A stretch of DNA of 64,000 nt from Maratus speciosus (Eukaryota > Arthropoda > Arachnida > Araneae > Salticidae): positions 29,578,087 to 29,642,086 of the forward strand of contig OZ010787.1 of the NCBI GenBank assembly GCA_963932465.1, in the 5' to 3' direction. The position numbers and the translations under genes were made by a program. Below are positions 31,185 to 43,270 of the stretch, piece by piece. How positions within the stretch are numbered: the first letter of the stretch is position 1; each line of letters starts with the position of its first letter. The notes beneath the pieces are model-generated. The model searched no databases, was not told the DNA's origin, and worked only from the letters and a program-made list of their open reading frames with translations.

Positions 31185-32823
31185 CAGTGGCTCCCAAAAG
31201 TGTTCGTACACTTACGAATTTCAATGAAATTGTGTTCTATCCATTAATTAAAATTAATATTTCAGAAAGAGTATTTAATAATAAGAACTACAACTTACTC
31301 TTAACAAAAGTACATAAAACATTTTACAAACATAGTAAAATGTTATTTTTAAAAAATCAGAAGTCAAAAAGTAACAAAAATGTTACCTCACAAAAGTCTT
31401 CGTGCAACTAAAAAAAACCTTTTCATATTAGTAAATACTGCAATATTTCGCTAAATTAGTACTTAGTATATCTTTTAGTATAAAAAATAGTTTTTAAACG
31501 TCTAGGAATAGATTTCACAAGTTTTTTTTTTTTTTTTTTTTTTTTTTGTAATTTCTGGATCAATGTTCATCCATTCATGGATCATTACTGATTTTAGTTC
31601 GGTTTTCATTTTAATGTCGTATCTTTGTTCTCTAACCTCCATTTCTGTCGACATATGCTCTATTGGGTTTAAATCCGGCGATTGAGGTGGTGTTTTCAGA
31701 ACTTGTGGACAATTATAGAGATACCAGAGGCGAACGTTGAGAGCTGTGTGATTAGAATCGTTAAAAAAAAATTCCAATACCCAAATTTTGGACTGATTGT
31801 TGTAAATTGTATTATAAAACATTTAAATAAAGATCATGATTCATTATACCACCAATAAATACCAAATTACCTAGTTCTGATGCAACCATGTACCCCCAAA
31901 CAAGGACATCTCTACTGCCATGCTTAACTGTTCCAATTAAGTTCTTCCGATTAAGTTCTTCATGTTTTCTTCTCCATACAATTATACAACCATCGGAGCA
32001 AAAAATGTTAAATTTACTTTCATCTTCAAATGAGAGATTATTTGATTTTGCGAAGGAAAGCCTAAGCTTTCTGTTTTTCTGATTAACAAAAAAAATTCTA
32101 CGAGCAAAACGCCCATTTAATCCAGACGATAACAGCACTCGTCGAATATTTTCAGGTGAAATTGAAGTAGTACATTTTTCATTAAATTCTGTAGAAAACA
32201 TTGCAGCACTTAAACGTGGATTTTTCTACAATTTTTCTAATTATAAATCTCTTATAACGTTGTGTTAACTATGATGGGCGACCTTTTCTTGTCTTGTTTT
32301 CGACCCGATTTTTTTCTTTAAAGCCTTTTATCACATACTGCACCAAAGAATGGGTTACATTAGCTAATTTAGCAATATTCCGAAGTGATTTACCACTACT
32401 GTGATGAAAGGTAATCAATTTTTGAATGCATTTAGTTGTTTCTTAAGACTAAGAGACATATTTAAATTATAAACAGAATATTACGGAGAAAACTGTCAGA
32501 AATTAAAGTCAAACGATTTATTAAATGCCCAAAACAAGGCAAACATAAAAATAATACGACAGACGATAATTTTAATTATGAATTTATCCGAAAATGTTTT
32601 AACGCACGAAGACTTTTTTTGAGTATTCTTTCTCTGCCTGCTTCCGTTTTCATTTTTATATAAAAAGAAAATCAGTCAATAATCAAAAGAAATGTTGAGC
32701 ATTATTAAGATTAACATAAAATTGATGTAGAAAAATATTGGACTTCATATTCGAATTCAATTCCAAAGAAATGCCTTTTTACTATAAATTTCTAAAGTGA
32801 ACGGACACTTTTGGGAGGCACTG
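31185..32823 (-). mobile_element. Tc1-like transposon
   Basis: It is flanked by TA (31183-31184 and 32824-32825). Inverted ends are CAGTGGCTCCCAAAAGTGTT and AACGGACACTTTTGGGAGGC plus ACTG. The transposase pseudogene lies on the minus strand. Length 1.64 kb is normal for Tc1 elements. Confidence 0.9.
31502..32460 (-). pseudogene. Tc1-type transposase pseudogene
   Basis: On the minus strand, HTH remnants at 32460-32202 (SLRNIAKLANVTHSLVQYV, KTRKGRP) are followed by an open part, 32201-31812: ENIRRVLLSSGLNGRFARR, FEDESKFNIFCSDGCIIVWR (first D) and KHGSRDVLVWGYMVASELGN. It is followed by 31822-31502: FNDSNHTAL, where relatives have QQDNDPKHT so the second catalytic D is gone; YNCPQVLKTPPQSPDLNPIE (DD34E glutamate in PIEH); and a lysine run from an expanded A26 tract (31522-31547 on plus). 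Frameshifts and the missing aspartate make it inactive. Confidence 0.85.
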
Positions 32824-33170
32824 TATATGCCTTTTCGCAAAATAATAAAGTAGCATGTAAGCAAATTTTACCTAATAGTATCAGTCGTGCCAATCAGTTA
32901 GCATGTTGCTAGTTGTGCAGCTTTTTCAGCAATTACTAATAGAAATAATAATTTGTTCTTAAGAATTTGCTATTACAAGAGAATAAACAAGAGAAAAATA
33001 TCATGCGTCAAGCATACATACGTTAGGAAGCACTTTATGAGGCATCCAGATAACTTTGACGAAACTTCCTCGTTAAATAAGGTGAAAGCGAATTATTAAT
33101 CAAACAATTTAGAAAACATATGAGGCTAGTTCTAAAATTAAGTAGAAATTTCAGTTTGGTAATTTGTAAA

Positions 33171-33524
33171 AAATAAAAGTCCAAATTGTCGCGTTTAAGT
33201 TGCGTTTCCAACAATTTCTGAAGGTTTTAGAGATAAATAAATAATGATCAGAGGTGAAGGTTAAATGTTTTTTAATTTAAAATTAAATTAAATTTTTCAT
33301 ATAAAAATGGAGCTTGACGCATTATTCCATGGAGGTGACAACCTTTAAAATAAAAGTCCAAATTGTCGCGTTTAAGTTGCGTTTCCAACAATTTCTGAAG
33401 GTTTTAGAGATAAATAAATAATGATCAGAGGTGAAGGTTAAATGTTTTTTAATTTAAAATTAAATTAAATTTTTCATATAAAAATGGAGCTTGACGCATT
33501 ATTCCATGGAGGTGACAACCTTTA
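33171..33524. repeat. Exact tandem duplication, 2 x 177 bp
   Basis: 33171-33347 and 33348-33524 are identical by direct comparison. Each ends ATTCCATGGAGGTGACAACC plus TTTA. The CCATGGAGGTGAC motif recurs at 35783. The identity points to a very recent event or an assembly artefact. Confidence 0.95.
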
Positions 33525-33799
33525 ACAGTAATGATGAATATAAGTTTTATTGTCCATTTACTAGATGGGAAAAAATTTATGGTTGCGATATTAGTTTGTT
33601 TTATTGTTTAAGAGGCATAATATGTTATTTCAATGAAATACAGAAAGTCAAATAACACATCAAAACAAAAATTGGATTACAACACAGGTAAAGAACACTA
33701 TTCTTAAGTAACATGTTAAAAAGAAAAAATCTCAAATTTAATTTTTTTGAATAATATTGCAGTTTTGAGGGATTAAATCAAAGATATGTTGTAACTTAT

Positions 33800-34740
33800 T
33801 GTTTACTTTTCGACACCTTTCACACCGCACAAATTTATTTTTCATATCTTATGATTGTTTCTTGCTCCTGTCTGAAAACAAATTTGTTCTTGGATCCCGA
33901 ACATCTTTGCATAAACTTAACTTCTACGTAATCTTCAACTTAGGTCACATTTCTTAAATACAGATTAACAGGACCTAACTGAAATCTTGTGCAGACTGGA
34001 TTTTCTTTATTGCTTTTTCAGAAAGGACAAGTCCAAAAGCTTTCATTGACTTTTGAGACTTCACATTTTTTTCAAAATTTTTCTCGATTTGAGTGGTCAA
34101 TGCTGAATTGCATTCCAGGCATTTTATGACTTTAGGAGAAACATTTTTACCTTTCAATATCTTATGTATCTTCTCTTTTGGACTTTTTAAATTTTTTCGT
34201 TTACTTATGATGCGTTGATATCTTTTCTTATAATAATCTTTTTCTTTTATATTTCCACTTTTCATGACATTTTTAAGCTCTTTTTCAAGCAATTTTATTC
34301 TTTAATATGCTTTTGTTTTGTTTCTGTTAACAATTTTTCGACCACTTTTCACCCGATTGGAACCTGCTCCTCCTATCACATTTTTAACATTTGCAATAGG
34401 ATTGTTTATAATTTCTGGATCATCATCTGTTTCTGATGTAGTAGAATTTAAAAGACCTTTCTGTAATTTTTCATTATTTGCTTTCTTCTCTCGACTTTTC
34501 CTTGTCTTTTGTACCCAATTCTTTCTTTGTGCATGCTTCTGTCGTTCACTCAATTGAGAAATAGCTTTTAATTTTCCTTCTTCTTGTAATACCTTCTTTT
34601 TACTTATATTCTTCATACAGTTCTGGATTTTCTTTAATTTTATCCCGTCTTTTCTGCTCTGCTTCTCGTCTGAGTTTTCTTTTCTTCTCTACAGAATTCT
34701 GTTTGATTTTTGCCCGAGCCCTGATAACTAAAAAATAGTT
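33800..34740 (-). pseudogene. Internally deleted arthropod transposon-associated gene
   Basis: On the minus strand from 34735: RARAKIKQNSVEKKRKLRRE, KENPELYEEYK (to about 34617), a frameshift, then AISQLSERQKHAQRKNWVQK, a Ser/Thr/Asp-rich linker, GAGSNRVKSGRKIVNRNKTK and, after a stop at 34302-34304 in the same frame, IKLLEKELKNV ... YKKRYQRI, ending at 33975. A short block DYVEVKFMQRCSGSKNKFVF follows at about 33870-33930. I recall unannotated arthropod proteins with this basic N-terminus (KIKENPELYEEYLKK, RKKWRE) and a C-terminal VKFLRRS-K-FIWP segment; the several hundred residues normally between are absent. It is likely a deleted copy of an autonomous transposon gene. Function unknown. 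Confidence 0.5.
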
Positions 34741-36760
34741 AAAAATATTAACGTGCAATTATATAAAAATACGCATATTAATAGATGAATAGAAAATACA
34801 GAATTTTAAATATACCATTGCAGAGTACTCTAGTGTGGCCATATTATTTAAATATATGAAATATTAAACAAATATTTTTATTATTATTTATTTATCAAAT
34901 TGGATAGCATAGAAAAAATGAAAATTTAAATTTAGTTCTGTTTATATTATTTTTTCAAGTTTAGGAGATCAGGAAATTAAATAAGAGGTTTTAAAATAAC
35001 GTTTAATTAACTCAAAATTTAACTTGTATTGAAAGAAATATTGAAAGGCATTAAAAAATCAAACTTATACAAAATTAAATATTTTAGAATTAAAAATTTT
35101 CAGTTCCAAAAAATATTTTTATTAATATGAATTTATCCCTAAAATAAAAATATAGGTTCAATAATTAAACATATACTTTAAGCACCCTTAAAATATTGTT
35201 TACATCAATAAATGTCACATCCGTGGGTCAGTAACACCTCCATGATACAACAATGGTTTGGAGGTGATATATCTGAGATTAGGCCTAATATTTTCTAAAC
35301 TATGCACAACATGAACATAATGCTACTCGGATACAAAATTAAATAAAGCAATTTAACGCTACTTCTCAACATAATTCTGCTATTTTAAAAACTGACAAAA
35401 TTAATTAGGCCATGGCGTTGATACCCAATTAAAGTACACTATGGTAATTAAAAGTTTTTTAATTAAACTAGATGAAATAACAACTTACCATGCTTCAGAA
35501 ATATTCCATCCAATAAGTAGTTGCCTACAGTTAATTTGTATTCCAAGTTCTAGATTATGCTGCCATCTAGTAGATTTTTATTTAACTATAACTGATGTGT
35601 CATGGAAGTTGCTCTGATTCTGGGGACTGAAGTGTCTTGGTCTGTAATTTTTTTTTAAATATAAATTTCCAAAATTGTCTTTTAAAAAGTAAGTAAAGTA
35701 TATGCATTTTATACGTATCTTTTCGTTTATCTTATGGGACACATTCATGTTGTAAAGTAAAAACAGGCATGAATGGACATACCATGGAGGTGACATTTAG
35801 TATGATTTTAATTTTATTAAAATAGTTTTAAATTTCAAATTCATTCTAAAGTATTTTTAATACAAGTTTTAGATGTGCCTTCATAGATTATCTAGTTAGT
35901 TGAACAATTATTTGCATAAAAGTACAAAAAAATTGATTGGGACCCAAATTTCCACTTAATTTTAGAACTACCCATAACGCATTTAAAAATGCAGCTTTAT
36001 CAATTACAATCCATAGTAAAAAAAAAAAAAAAGTCGAATTACTTTGTGCAACCATCAGATTTGACTTTAGATTAGCATATATACTACATATCATGATAAA
36101 ATTTAGTTCGGTCAGTTCAATTCACTTTTAGCAATTTTCGCCAATAGATTGGAATGCAATTGGATTCTTTTTACAGCTCTGTGTATATAGAGATTTTTAT
36201 TCACACAACAAACTAAATTGAAATTTAAATCGTGTAAAAAAACTCAATTATGAAAGTAGAGTCGAAAGAAAAGAATTAAACAGCTCTACTAACTTTGCAA
36301 CAAGTTATTGTAGAAGAAAGTTACTATTACCAAACAATTAGAAATAAAGGCTACGTTTAAACGATGTATATAACATTTGTTTAGGAAGCCATCTCCGTAT
36401 CAAAACAAACCCAAACTTTGTTTTTTTTTCACTCTAAATAAATGCTAGACCCTTCAATTAGCCTAAACACAAATTTCCATGAAATTGCTATGATTAGTTT
36501 CAGACATATCATTTTAAAATGAGCATATTTTAGATGTTGCATCCAAATCTAAAGTTCGGGAATCTATTTTTGAAATGCTACAGAATGACCAAGTCACCTC
36601 AATTAATGTATTATTTCTCGTCAATATGACCATTATACTCACTTAATATGTTTCGGCTATTGTTATATACGGTAAATCACTTTTCAATATTCATTTTATA
36701 ATGTTTACAAGTGTTGAAATATCCTATTTTTAAAAATATAAGGTATGTGTAATTAATCTC
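34741..36760. other. AT-rich DNA with CCATGGAGGTGAC-type motifs
   Basis: No gene recognised. ACACCTCCATG (about 35227), TTTGGAGGTGATA (about 35262) and ACCATGGAGGTGACA (35780) may be ends or internal repeats of the element carrying the preceding gene. An A14 run lies at about 36019-36032. Confidence 0.4.
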
Positions 36761-36764
36761 TTAA

Positions 36765-36963
36765 TTCTCGCTCACGTGATATCCACGGTCTGTGTCTTTT
36801 ACTCATATTGTTTGACTCCTACCAGTTTTATAATATAGTGAAATTGGCTTTATTGTGGTATATTTTACCTGTAATTAAATAAGGTGAATATTTCTTTTTC
36901 AAAAAAGTGGTGCTAATAAGCAATTTAAATTTGTAACCGTAATTTAGTGTGACAGTTAAGGGG
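36765..36963. mobile_element. TTAA MITE, family F
   Basis: It is flanked by TTAA (36761-36764 and 36964-36967), contains CTCCTACCAGTTTTATAATA and CAAAAAAGTGGTGCTAATAA, and ends GTTAAGGGG. Related copies are 47532-47750 and 61554-61988. Confidence 0.75.
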
Positions 36964-36967
36964 TTAA

Positions 36968-37160
36968 CCCTTTAGTGCGCAGATTTGCATATATTCAAAC
37001 AATAGTGCTTTGAATTTAATATATTTTTTTTATTCGTGTATACCTAATCCACACCAGAAAATTAAAATTGCAACATCTGCTTTAATTAATAACAGACATT
37101 CCGTAATTAAATAAAGCGAAATGAACCATCGAACCTTTCAGGTGTAAAATCAGAAATCGT
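36968..37160. mobile_element. TTAA MITE, family E (partial)
   Basis: It abuts the previous MITE through one shared TTAA. It begins CCCTTTAGTGCGCAGATTTG and shares CACACCAGAAAATTAAAAT-like sequence with 37401-37908, but is truncated on the right. Confidence 0.7.
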
Positions 37161-37219
37161 GATTTTCATCGTAATTTGCATCATGCAAATACAGCCCTTA
37201 ACGAGCCAATACCGCCATA

Positions 37220-37370
37220 TAAGCGGCATTGGCACCCTTACCAAATTTATTCTTTTGACACCACTTTTTTTTAAGAAACACTTTTACGTGACTTTTGATG
37301 ACGTGTACAAGAGATATTTACTAAAAAATTACTTTTTAAATAAAGTGGTGCTAACAGAAGATAAAAATAG
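37220..37370. repeat. Palindromic MITE core (CACCACTTTTTT ... AAAGTGGTGCTAA)
   Basis: The inverted GACACCACTTTTTTTTAAG and TTTAAATAAAGTGGTGCTAA resemble the interior of hAT MITE h1 and of family F. The terminal ends are not clear. Confidence 0.5.
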
Positions 37371-37400
37371 AAACATGTATTTAAAGATACGGTCAGTTAA

Positions 37401-37908
37401 CCCTTTAGTGTGTATCTTTGCATATGTGCAAACAACAGTGTTTTGAATTTAATAGATTCTTTTATTTGTATATACCTAATTCACACCAGAAAATTAAAAT
37501 AGCAATATTTGCTTTAATTAATAACAGACATTCCGTAATTAAGTAAAGCGAAATTAACCATTGAAACATTCTGGTACAAAGTCAGATTCTCTGACCTATT
37601 TAATTTCTAGAACGTATTCAATAATGGGAATTAAAGGGTTAAAGGTTAAGTTTTATAAAATAAATAGTTATATAAAATAAGGTATTTGGGGACATACTTA
37701 TTAAAATATTTACTAATGTGCAATATTTTAGCGTAAAACAGCCACACGACAGTAGTTTTTACTTATATTGCAAATGTGCAAAAGAAGAAAAGACTGACAT
37801 ATTATATGAAATATCTGATTTTTTTCATTATTTTTCCTGTGTTATAAACCTTTCAGAGAATCATATATAATTTTTTTGTAAAAGAAAAAAAAATCGTGCA
37901 TTTAAGGG
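37401..37908. mobile_element. TTAA MITE, family E (508 bp)
   Basis: It is flanked by TTAA (37397-37400 and 37909-37912). It starts CCCTTTAGTGTGTATC and ends CGTGCATTTAAGGG. A second GGGTTAA occurs inside at 37636-37642. It aligns over its full length with 57947-58460. Its right end matches the end of the piggyBac element (GGCATTTAAGGG) in 11 of 12 bases. Confidence 0.85.
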
Positions 37909-37964
37909 TTAAAATAGTTTTCGAACATGTGAATATGATTATAATTTTATAAGGTGTCTCTATT

Positions 37965-38166
37965 GCGTCATCAAGTATGAAACTAGGGATTACCAACGGG
38001 GCAAACTTCCACAAGTACAAAAGAATAGAAACTTTTATGTTACTGATGAGAGTAAATGAATATGCGCTTTATGTAAGATGAAATTTTCTATTAAAATTTA
38101 CTGGTAGAAGATTGCCCTGTTGGTAATCTGGCTCTTTTGTAATCACAAGTTTCATACTTGATGTCC
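37965..38166. mobile_element. Foldback MITE, CATCAAGTATGAAAC ends
   Basis: The left end CATCAAGTATGAAACTAGGG and right end AAGTTTCATACTTGATG are inverted, with inner inverted GATTACCAAC blocks and the family G core (ATTTACTGGTAGAAG). Confidence 0.7.
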
Positions 38167-38489
38167 TGATATAATGTATTTTGTCTGATTTTGAATTTAT
38201 TTAACTCGCTCGTTTCTTAATTTATTTGACAGAAATATGAAGTATATTGGCGAATACAAAATTTAAAATTAAAAGTAGTATGCAGGAAACAATGTAGACA
38301 AAAACCCAAATAAATTGTTTTTTTGCCTGAAAATAACTGGATTTTCAGACAGTCGATTGCTTTGCTAATGGAATATTTTAAATTTTTCTTCGACATCTCT
38401 CTGTTTGAGAGGGTGGTGAGTGGGGGAGATAATTATGTCTTATTAGGTTATTTTTGCATCGTTTCAATTCCGATTTATAGGAACACTGC

Positions 38490-38630
38490 AAATAAGGGCG
38501 TCTTAAATTCAGACACATATGTGACTGAAAAAGTAATTCAAACACTTAAGTGTCTGAATATGGAATTTCAGACATCATAGGTGTCTGAAATTTAGACACT
38601 TAAGTGTCTTACTATATGATCATGGCATAA
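38490..38630. repeat. Cluster of GACACTTAAGTGTC palindromes
   Basis: Repeated AGACACTTAAGTGTCT, AGACACATATGTGAC and TCAGACATC motifs lie directly outside the 38632-41409 element, as an extra degenerate copy of its terminal sequence. Confidence 0.6.
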
Positions 38631-39551
38631 ACACTGTAATTTGAAATGTCTGAAATTCAGACACATAAGTGTCTGAAACTGGAGTGTTCAATTTTCAGAC
38701 ATTTTAAAGTGTCTTATTTTTTAAGACACGTGTATGCGTCTGAATTTAAGACATTTCAAACATCTGAATCGCATCCATTTTTGACCAATCTGGAAGTTCG
38801 GTAATAGGCAGTCAATTTTTCACTTTTTTTTGTAAGCTTTATACAATATAAAAAAAATCCGTTAAAATATGGAAATTATACTGGCAATTTACGTATTTTA
38901 ATTCAAATTTTCTTTCTTAAATTCCAGAAAATTTTCCATTTTTTGCATATTTCTGTATTTCAAATTTTCCATTTAAAAGGTAAAATATACTCTTTCAAGG
39001 ACAAATCCATATATTTCACAATCAGCATTTTCTAAAAACATGTATATTAGACATGATTTATTTATTTATATTCAAACCAGTGCATTGGGGGGGGGGGGGA
39101 AGCTAAGAAGGCTGAATCCCCTCCCAGACTAGACTAGATATTGTTATTTTTTTAATTATGAAAGATTATTATTAATTTTTTTAATAGGTTTAAAAATAGG
39201 AATTTTTGAAAAGATATTAATTTTGTCACACAATTTTTTTCTCTTTTATAAATTTTATAATGAAATTCGAAATTATAGCATGTTTGAAATTTACTTAATT
39301 ATAAATTTAAGACACGGTGTAACCTCTTGTTCACTTTAACCTTCATAATATTTTGCTAATTTAATAATAAAACTTTAAATTATTTGATTGCAAACACACT
39401 TTAAAATTATCCAAATACAGAAACACACCAAAAAAATCGCAAAAATTAAGATATATTTTAGCACAGTATTTCATTATTTAACATCTTAAAAGCATTCAGA
39501 ATTACACCCACTAAAACTTTCCAGAGCTTCCTCTGGCTGGTTACGACTTAT

Positions 39552-39733
39552 CAGTGTTGAATTCAGGGGGTGGCCCGGGGGAGAGAAATTTCCCCTCGGA
39601 GCAAAGAGATGTCCCTCCGGAAAATTTGAGATTTTGTGTTTTCAATGGTCAAAAAGTGCAATCCCCCCCCCCCCCCACACACACCGGAGTCTCAGAAATC
39701 CCTCCCGAAGAAATGTGTCTGAATTCAACACTG
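39552..39733. mobile_element. hAT-type MITE, CAGTGTTGAATTCAG ends
   Basis: The left end CAGTGTTGAATTCAGGGGG and right end TCTGAATTCAACACTG are inverted, with likely 8-bp flanks ACGACTTA and ACGACTTT. The interior is GC-rich with a C14 run (39663-39676). It is unrelated in its interior to h1. Confidence 0.8.
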
Positions 39734-40564
39734 ACGACTTTGCTCCAGTCTGCAGAAAAATAAAAGTCAGGACCTGATCTGGCATGTCCCATCAAATCAA
39801 ATGAGAGAAAGACCCGGCCAGATCTGAGCACATATACTCCTCTAAAATATGCCTCTCCAAATCGCAATCCTGGATAGAAAATGTCAAGTTTAATTACGAA
39901 AATTTCCCAAGAGAAAAATGACTTGAATACACCAAATTCAGTAGCGCCATCTAGTTTGAGTCGAACGTATTATTATTAGTCGAACATATTCTTATTAGAA
40001 CGTGTTTTTGAAAAGTCAAACGTATTTTTTTTTTTTTAATGGAATATTTCTGAAAATTCTTACTGTGTAACTTTTTAGCTAATGATTCAGTATCGATCTA
40101 CTCCAGGTATGATTTCACCGTGATTTCAGGATTTCACCGTGGGAAAATTAGTTTCATCAAAAAATTTTACGCTGTATTTTGATCGAGGGAAAAAGGAAGA
40201 CAAAAAATTTTTGCATAAACCAATGATTTTTATTATTTTTGCAGAAAAATTATACATAATATTTATAACTGAGAAATTTTGTTCAGAATATTTAGCATAT
40301 AGGAGGAAGTAATGAGTCCAATTTCAAAAATGTTGCCATATCATTCACTGATCAAACGAAAAAAAAAAAAGAAGAAATAATCAAAGAAAACAGAACACTA
40401 TATTCCTACACACACTTTCATATATACATACCTTCGCATTAAAATTAAACACAGGCTTTTGGCAATAAGAAATGCATTTATTTTTGAATGAAAAATTGAT
40501 TTTATTTTTAAAGGTTGCCCTCCCCCCCACACACACAACTGAAACGGAACAAGCCCGAATTAAA

Positions 40565-40595
40565 TATATATATATATATATAATATATATATATA
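40565..40595. repeat. (TA)n microsatellite
   Basis: TATATATATATA with two interruptions. Confidence 0.9.
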
Positions 40596-40874
40596 CATAC
40601 GCACTGTTAAAACATTTTAAATATTTTAATATTTCAAAAATAACGTGTCTTCTGATAACCAATAATATTTGTGTTCTGAAAATTTCTTCGATAGAAGTAA
40701 AAAAATTTTCTACTGGTTCTACATCGCATGAAATTAAAAAGCAAAATATTCAAAATTCTAGAGAGAAGATGTGTGAAATCTTTCAGAATTATAAGCAGAT
40801 TGACAAAATATTTACAGTGTCCGTAAAATAAATTGTGAGTCACAAATCACTAACAATATTTGAACTTCCTAGCT

Positions 40875-41050
40875 GTGGAGGCGTGGCCGAGACGGATTAT
40901 CGCATAGTCTACGGACCATAAGATCATGAGTTCGTATCCCGCGATGGGTAAGTGTAATATTGCTAATGTTGTAAAATAAATTAGATGAGTGAATCATGTA
41001 AAATCTCTGAGACCTATTGAAATGTGGGTGAAATGTCCCTTCCTTGAGAG
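40875..41050 (+). repeat. tRNA-derived SINE head
   Basis: An A box-like TGGCCGAGACGG (40884-40895) and B box-like GAGTTCGTATCCC (40928-40940) lie 44 bases apart, as in a Ser/Leu-type tRNA. The terminal stem does not pair well, and the flanks continue as non-tRNA sequence, so a SINE or tRNA pseudogene is more likely than a working tRNA. Confidence 0.6.
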
Positions 41051-41409
41051 CATAATTTTTATTTTTTAAATATAGAAATTTCAAAAAAAAAATTTAAATA
41101 TTTCTGGTAATTGAAGAAAATTTCCACTAAAATACGTAAATTGTACTGGCGTTTTGATTGGCGGTACAGTTTTTATATTTTAAAGGATTTTTTTTCTGTG
41201 TATTAAGGCTTACCGAAAAAAAGGTGGAAAATGCTTTTGCAGAGAAATTAAAGGTGGTCAAACATGGATGCAATTCAGAAGTTTGAAGTGTCTTAAATTT
41301 AGACACATACAAGCGTCTTAAAAATTTAGACACTTTAAAATGTCTGAAAATTGAACACTCCGTTTCAGACACTTATGTGTCTGAATTTCAGACATTTCAG
41401 TTTACAGTG

Positions 41410-42379
41410 AAGAACTAAAAATTATATCTATATTAAAAATACATGAGAATAATATTACATTCGTTATTCTCCTTTGAAATAGGTTCAATATTTCTATGAT
41501 TAAACTTATTCTGCCATTTATTTTTCAATTTGTCAGCTTTCAAATTAGTGTAAGATTGCGAGGCGCTGAAAACGGTTTACGCTTTGTTTTCATCGTAAGA
41601 CAGGCTTACACTCTAAGTTGATCTTAAGCGAGGCACCATAATCACAGCCGAAAGTTTTGAATAAAATGAGTAAAATATTTTGTGACATTATGCTTCACTA
41701 CACATCTTAGAAGGCCCCTTAAACCAGCATCTTGATGTTTTCAAGCATATATCGAAAACTACTTGGAAAAATATTTTTAATTTTGTATGTGCCTAAAGCA
41801 GGAAATGATAAATAAAATTTCATCAAAAAAATTGTTAGTTGCAATTTATATTTTTCTCGAATATTAATTTCCTATCTCATAACCATATTACAAAACTATA
41901 AAAAATATAAATTCAAAGCATTTATGTTTGGGTTTTTTAGTATTATAATTATACAAAAATTAGCATGTTTAAATTATAATTAATGGAGATAATAATAAAA
42001 ATATGAAAATGTAATTTATCATTAAAAGAACTAAATTTTGATTGTTTATATTTGAAAAACTTATGATAAAAATGATTTGAAATTTCGGTTTCAGGCATAG
42101 TTGGACCGAAGATTTAAAATATCTTGTCAAATTAAGATGTTGCTATTGAAAAAAAAAAGTTGTGCCTGGTTTTGATTTCCAGATGGTCTGTTAAGCAAAT
42201 TTTATATGCATCATACAAAAGTAGACTTTATTTCCAATTGTTATTTACTAGTAAATTTCTTCTGCGATAATTTATTGCAGATTCAGTAGGGGGTGTTTAC
42301 TTCCTTTTTTAGACTTTACCAACTATAAGCTGCAATGTATCCATTTTTTGTAGCCCTTTCTATTCTACAAACTTTTCTC
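41410..42379. other. Intervening AT-rich DNA, nothing recognised
   Basis: No ends, repeats or coding signal seen. Confidence 0.4.
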
Positions 42380-43260
42380 AGGATACTAAATATAGTTCAG
42401 CTGAAAAATGCATAACTCTAAAACCACCCTTGAGCAGTAATACTTACGAATTCCATGTAGCCCTGCATATGATCAACATAATTTATACACACCACGTACT
42501 ACGAAAATTTTTGTACAGCTCCAAAACACAAAACAAAGCTGAAAACGCACTCGAGAAATTATTGCTCAAAAATGCCGTGTACTCCATACATTTTAGTAAA
42601 CAACTTACAGTGCATGTCAGTAATATACATAAATTTCACTATGTTTGGACTAGTGTGACATTATTAAAATACACTGCAAATGAATTTCCCAGTAGAACAT
42701 TATACAACAGAGTTATTTTGCCTGACCTTGTAAAAAAACCGATACTTTGCAACCCATATTCTACCGAAAATATGTTTTAGTGCGCTTCATAAATGCATGT
42801 TAATTTCATGTTATATACATGTGTTATATACATATTCATGTTATTTCATGTTATATATTTCATGTCATATTACATGATGAAGCATGTTATTATTCAAATG
42901 GTTTAAAGCAGGGGTGGCCAACTGTGGCAAGCCGCATACCACTAATTTTTTAAAGAAATAGCCGACTTCTTGAATCGCTGAGATATTTAGATAAGGCAAT
43001 GATTATTATAAAATTTTAGTGGTGTAAAGCGTGCCACAGTTGGCCACCGCTGCTTTAAAGCATCAAAATGCACTTGAAACAATTCTTCCCATTGATCGTA
43101 ATTTAAGGGAATAATTTTGACTCTCCCTGTAAAGAAATTATGAATGCTATACAGTTCATTTTCAATTGCGATCGTGCTATATTAAACCTCAATAATATAT
43201 ATAAAATTACAGGGCAATACGAAAAAATTTAGTCGGACAGACAAACCAATGCCATTAACA
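42380..43260. repeat. Satellite-like region related to 2440-3540 and 14838-15510
   Basis: GCATAACTC..., GTAGCCCTGCATATGATC, TAGTGCGCTTCATAAATGCA and CTCTCCCTGTAAAG match the other two sites. A (GTTATATACAT)-like short repeat is at 42800-42880, and a hAT MITE is inserted at 42909. It ends near GTCGGACAGACAAACC, like the microsatellite tail of 15535-15607. Confidence 0.65.
42909..43052. mobile_element. hAT-type MITE, CAGGGGTGGCCAACTG ends (144 bp)
   Basis: The inverted ends CAGGGGTGGCCAACTGTGGC and GCCACAGTTGGCCACCGCTG match 18/20. The flanks GTTTAAAG (42901-42908) and CTTTAAAG (43053-43060) match 7/8. Confidence 0.9.
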
Positions 43261-43270
43261 AGGGAATTTT

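Larger units (their letters stand above)
38632..41409. mobile_element. Inverted-repeat element with GACACATAAGTGTC-rich ends
   Basis: The left arm (38632-38960) and right arm (about 41060-41409) are inverted copies. They begin CACTGTAATTTGAAATGTCT and the inverse of TTTCAGTTTACAGTG, share AGACACATAAGTGTCTGAAA and extend over 330 bp. The interior has no coding remnant but contains a hAT MITE (39552-39733) and a tRNA-derived SINE (about 40875). No clear target duplication was seen. Confidence 0.75.

Noticed and set aside
37401..37638. Family E as a 240-bp MITE ending at the internal GGGTTAA
   Set aside because: The copy at 57947-58460 aligns through this point to the outer TTAA, so the 0.5-kb unit is preferred.
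40875..40960. Functional tRNA gene
   Set aside because: A- and B-box-like sequences are present but the acceptor and arm pairing is poor; a SINE head is the simpler reading.
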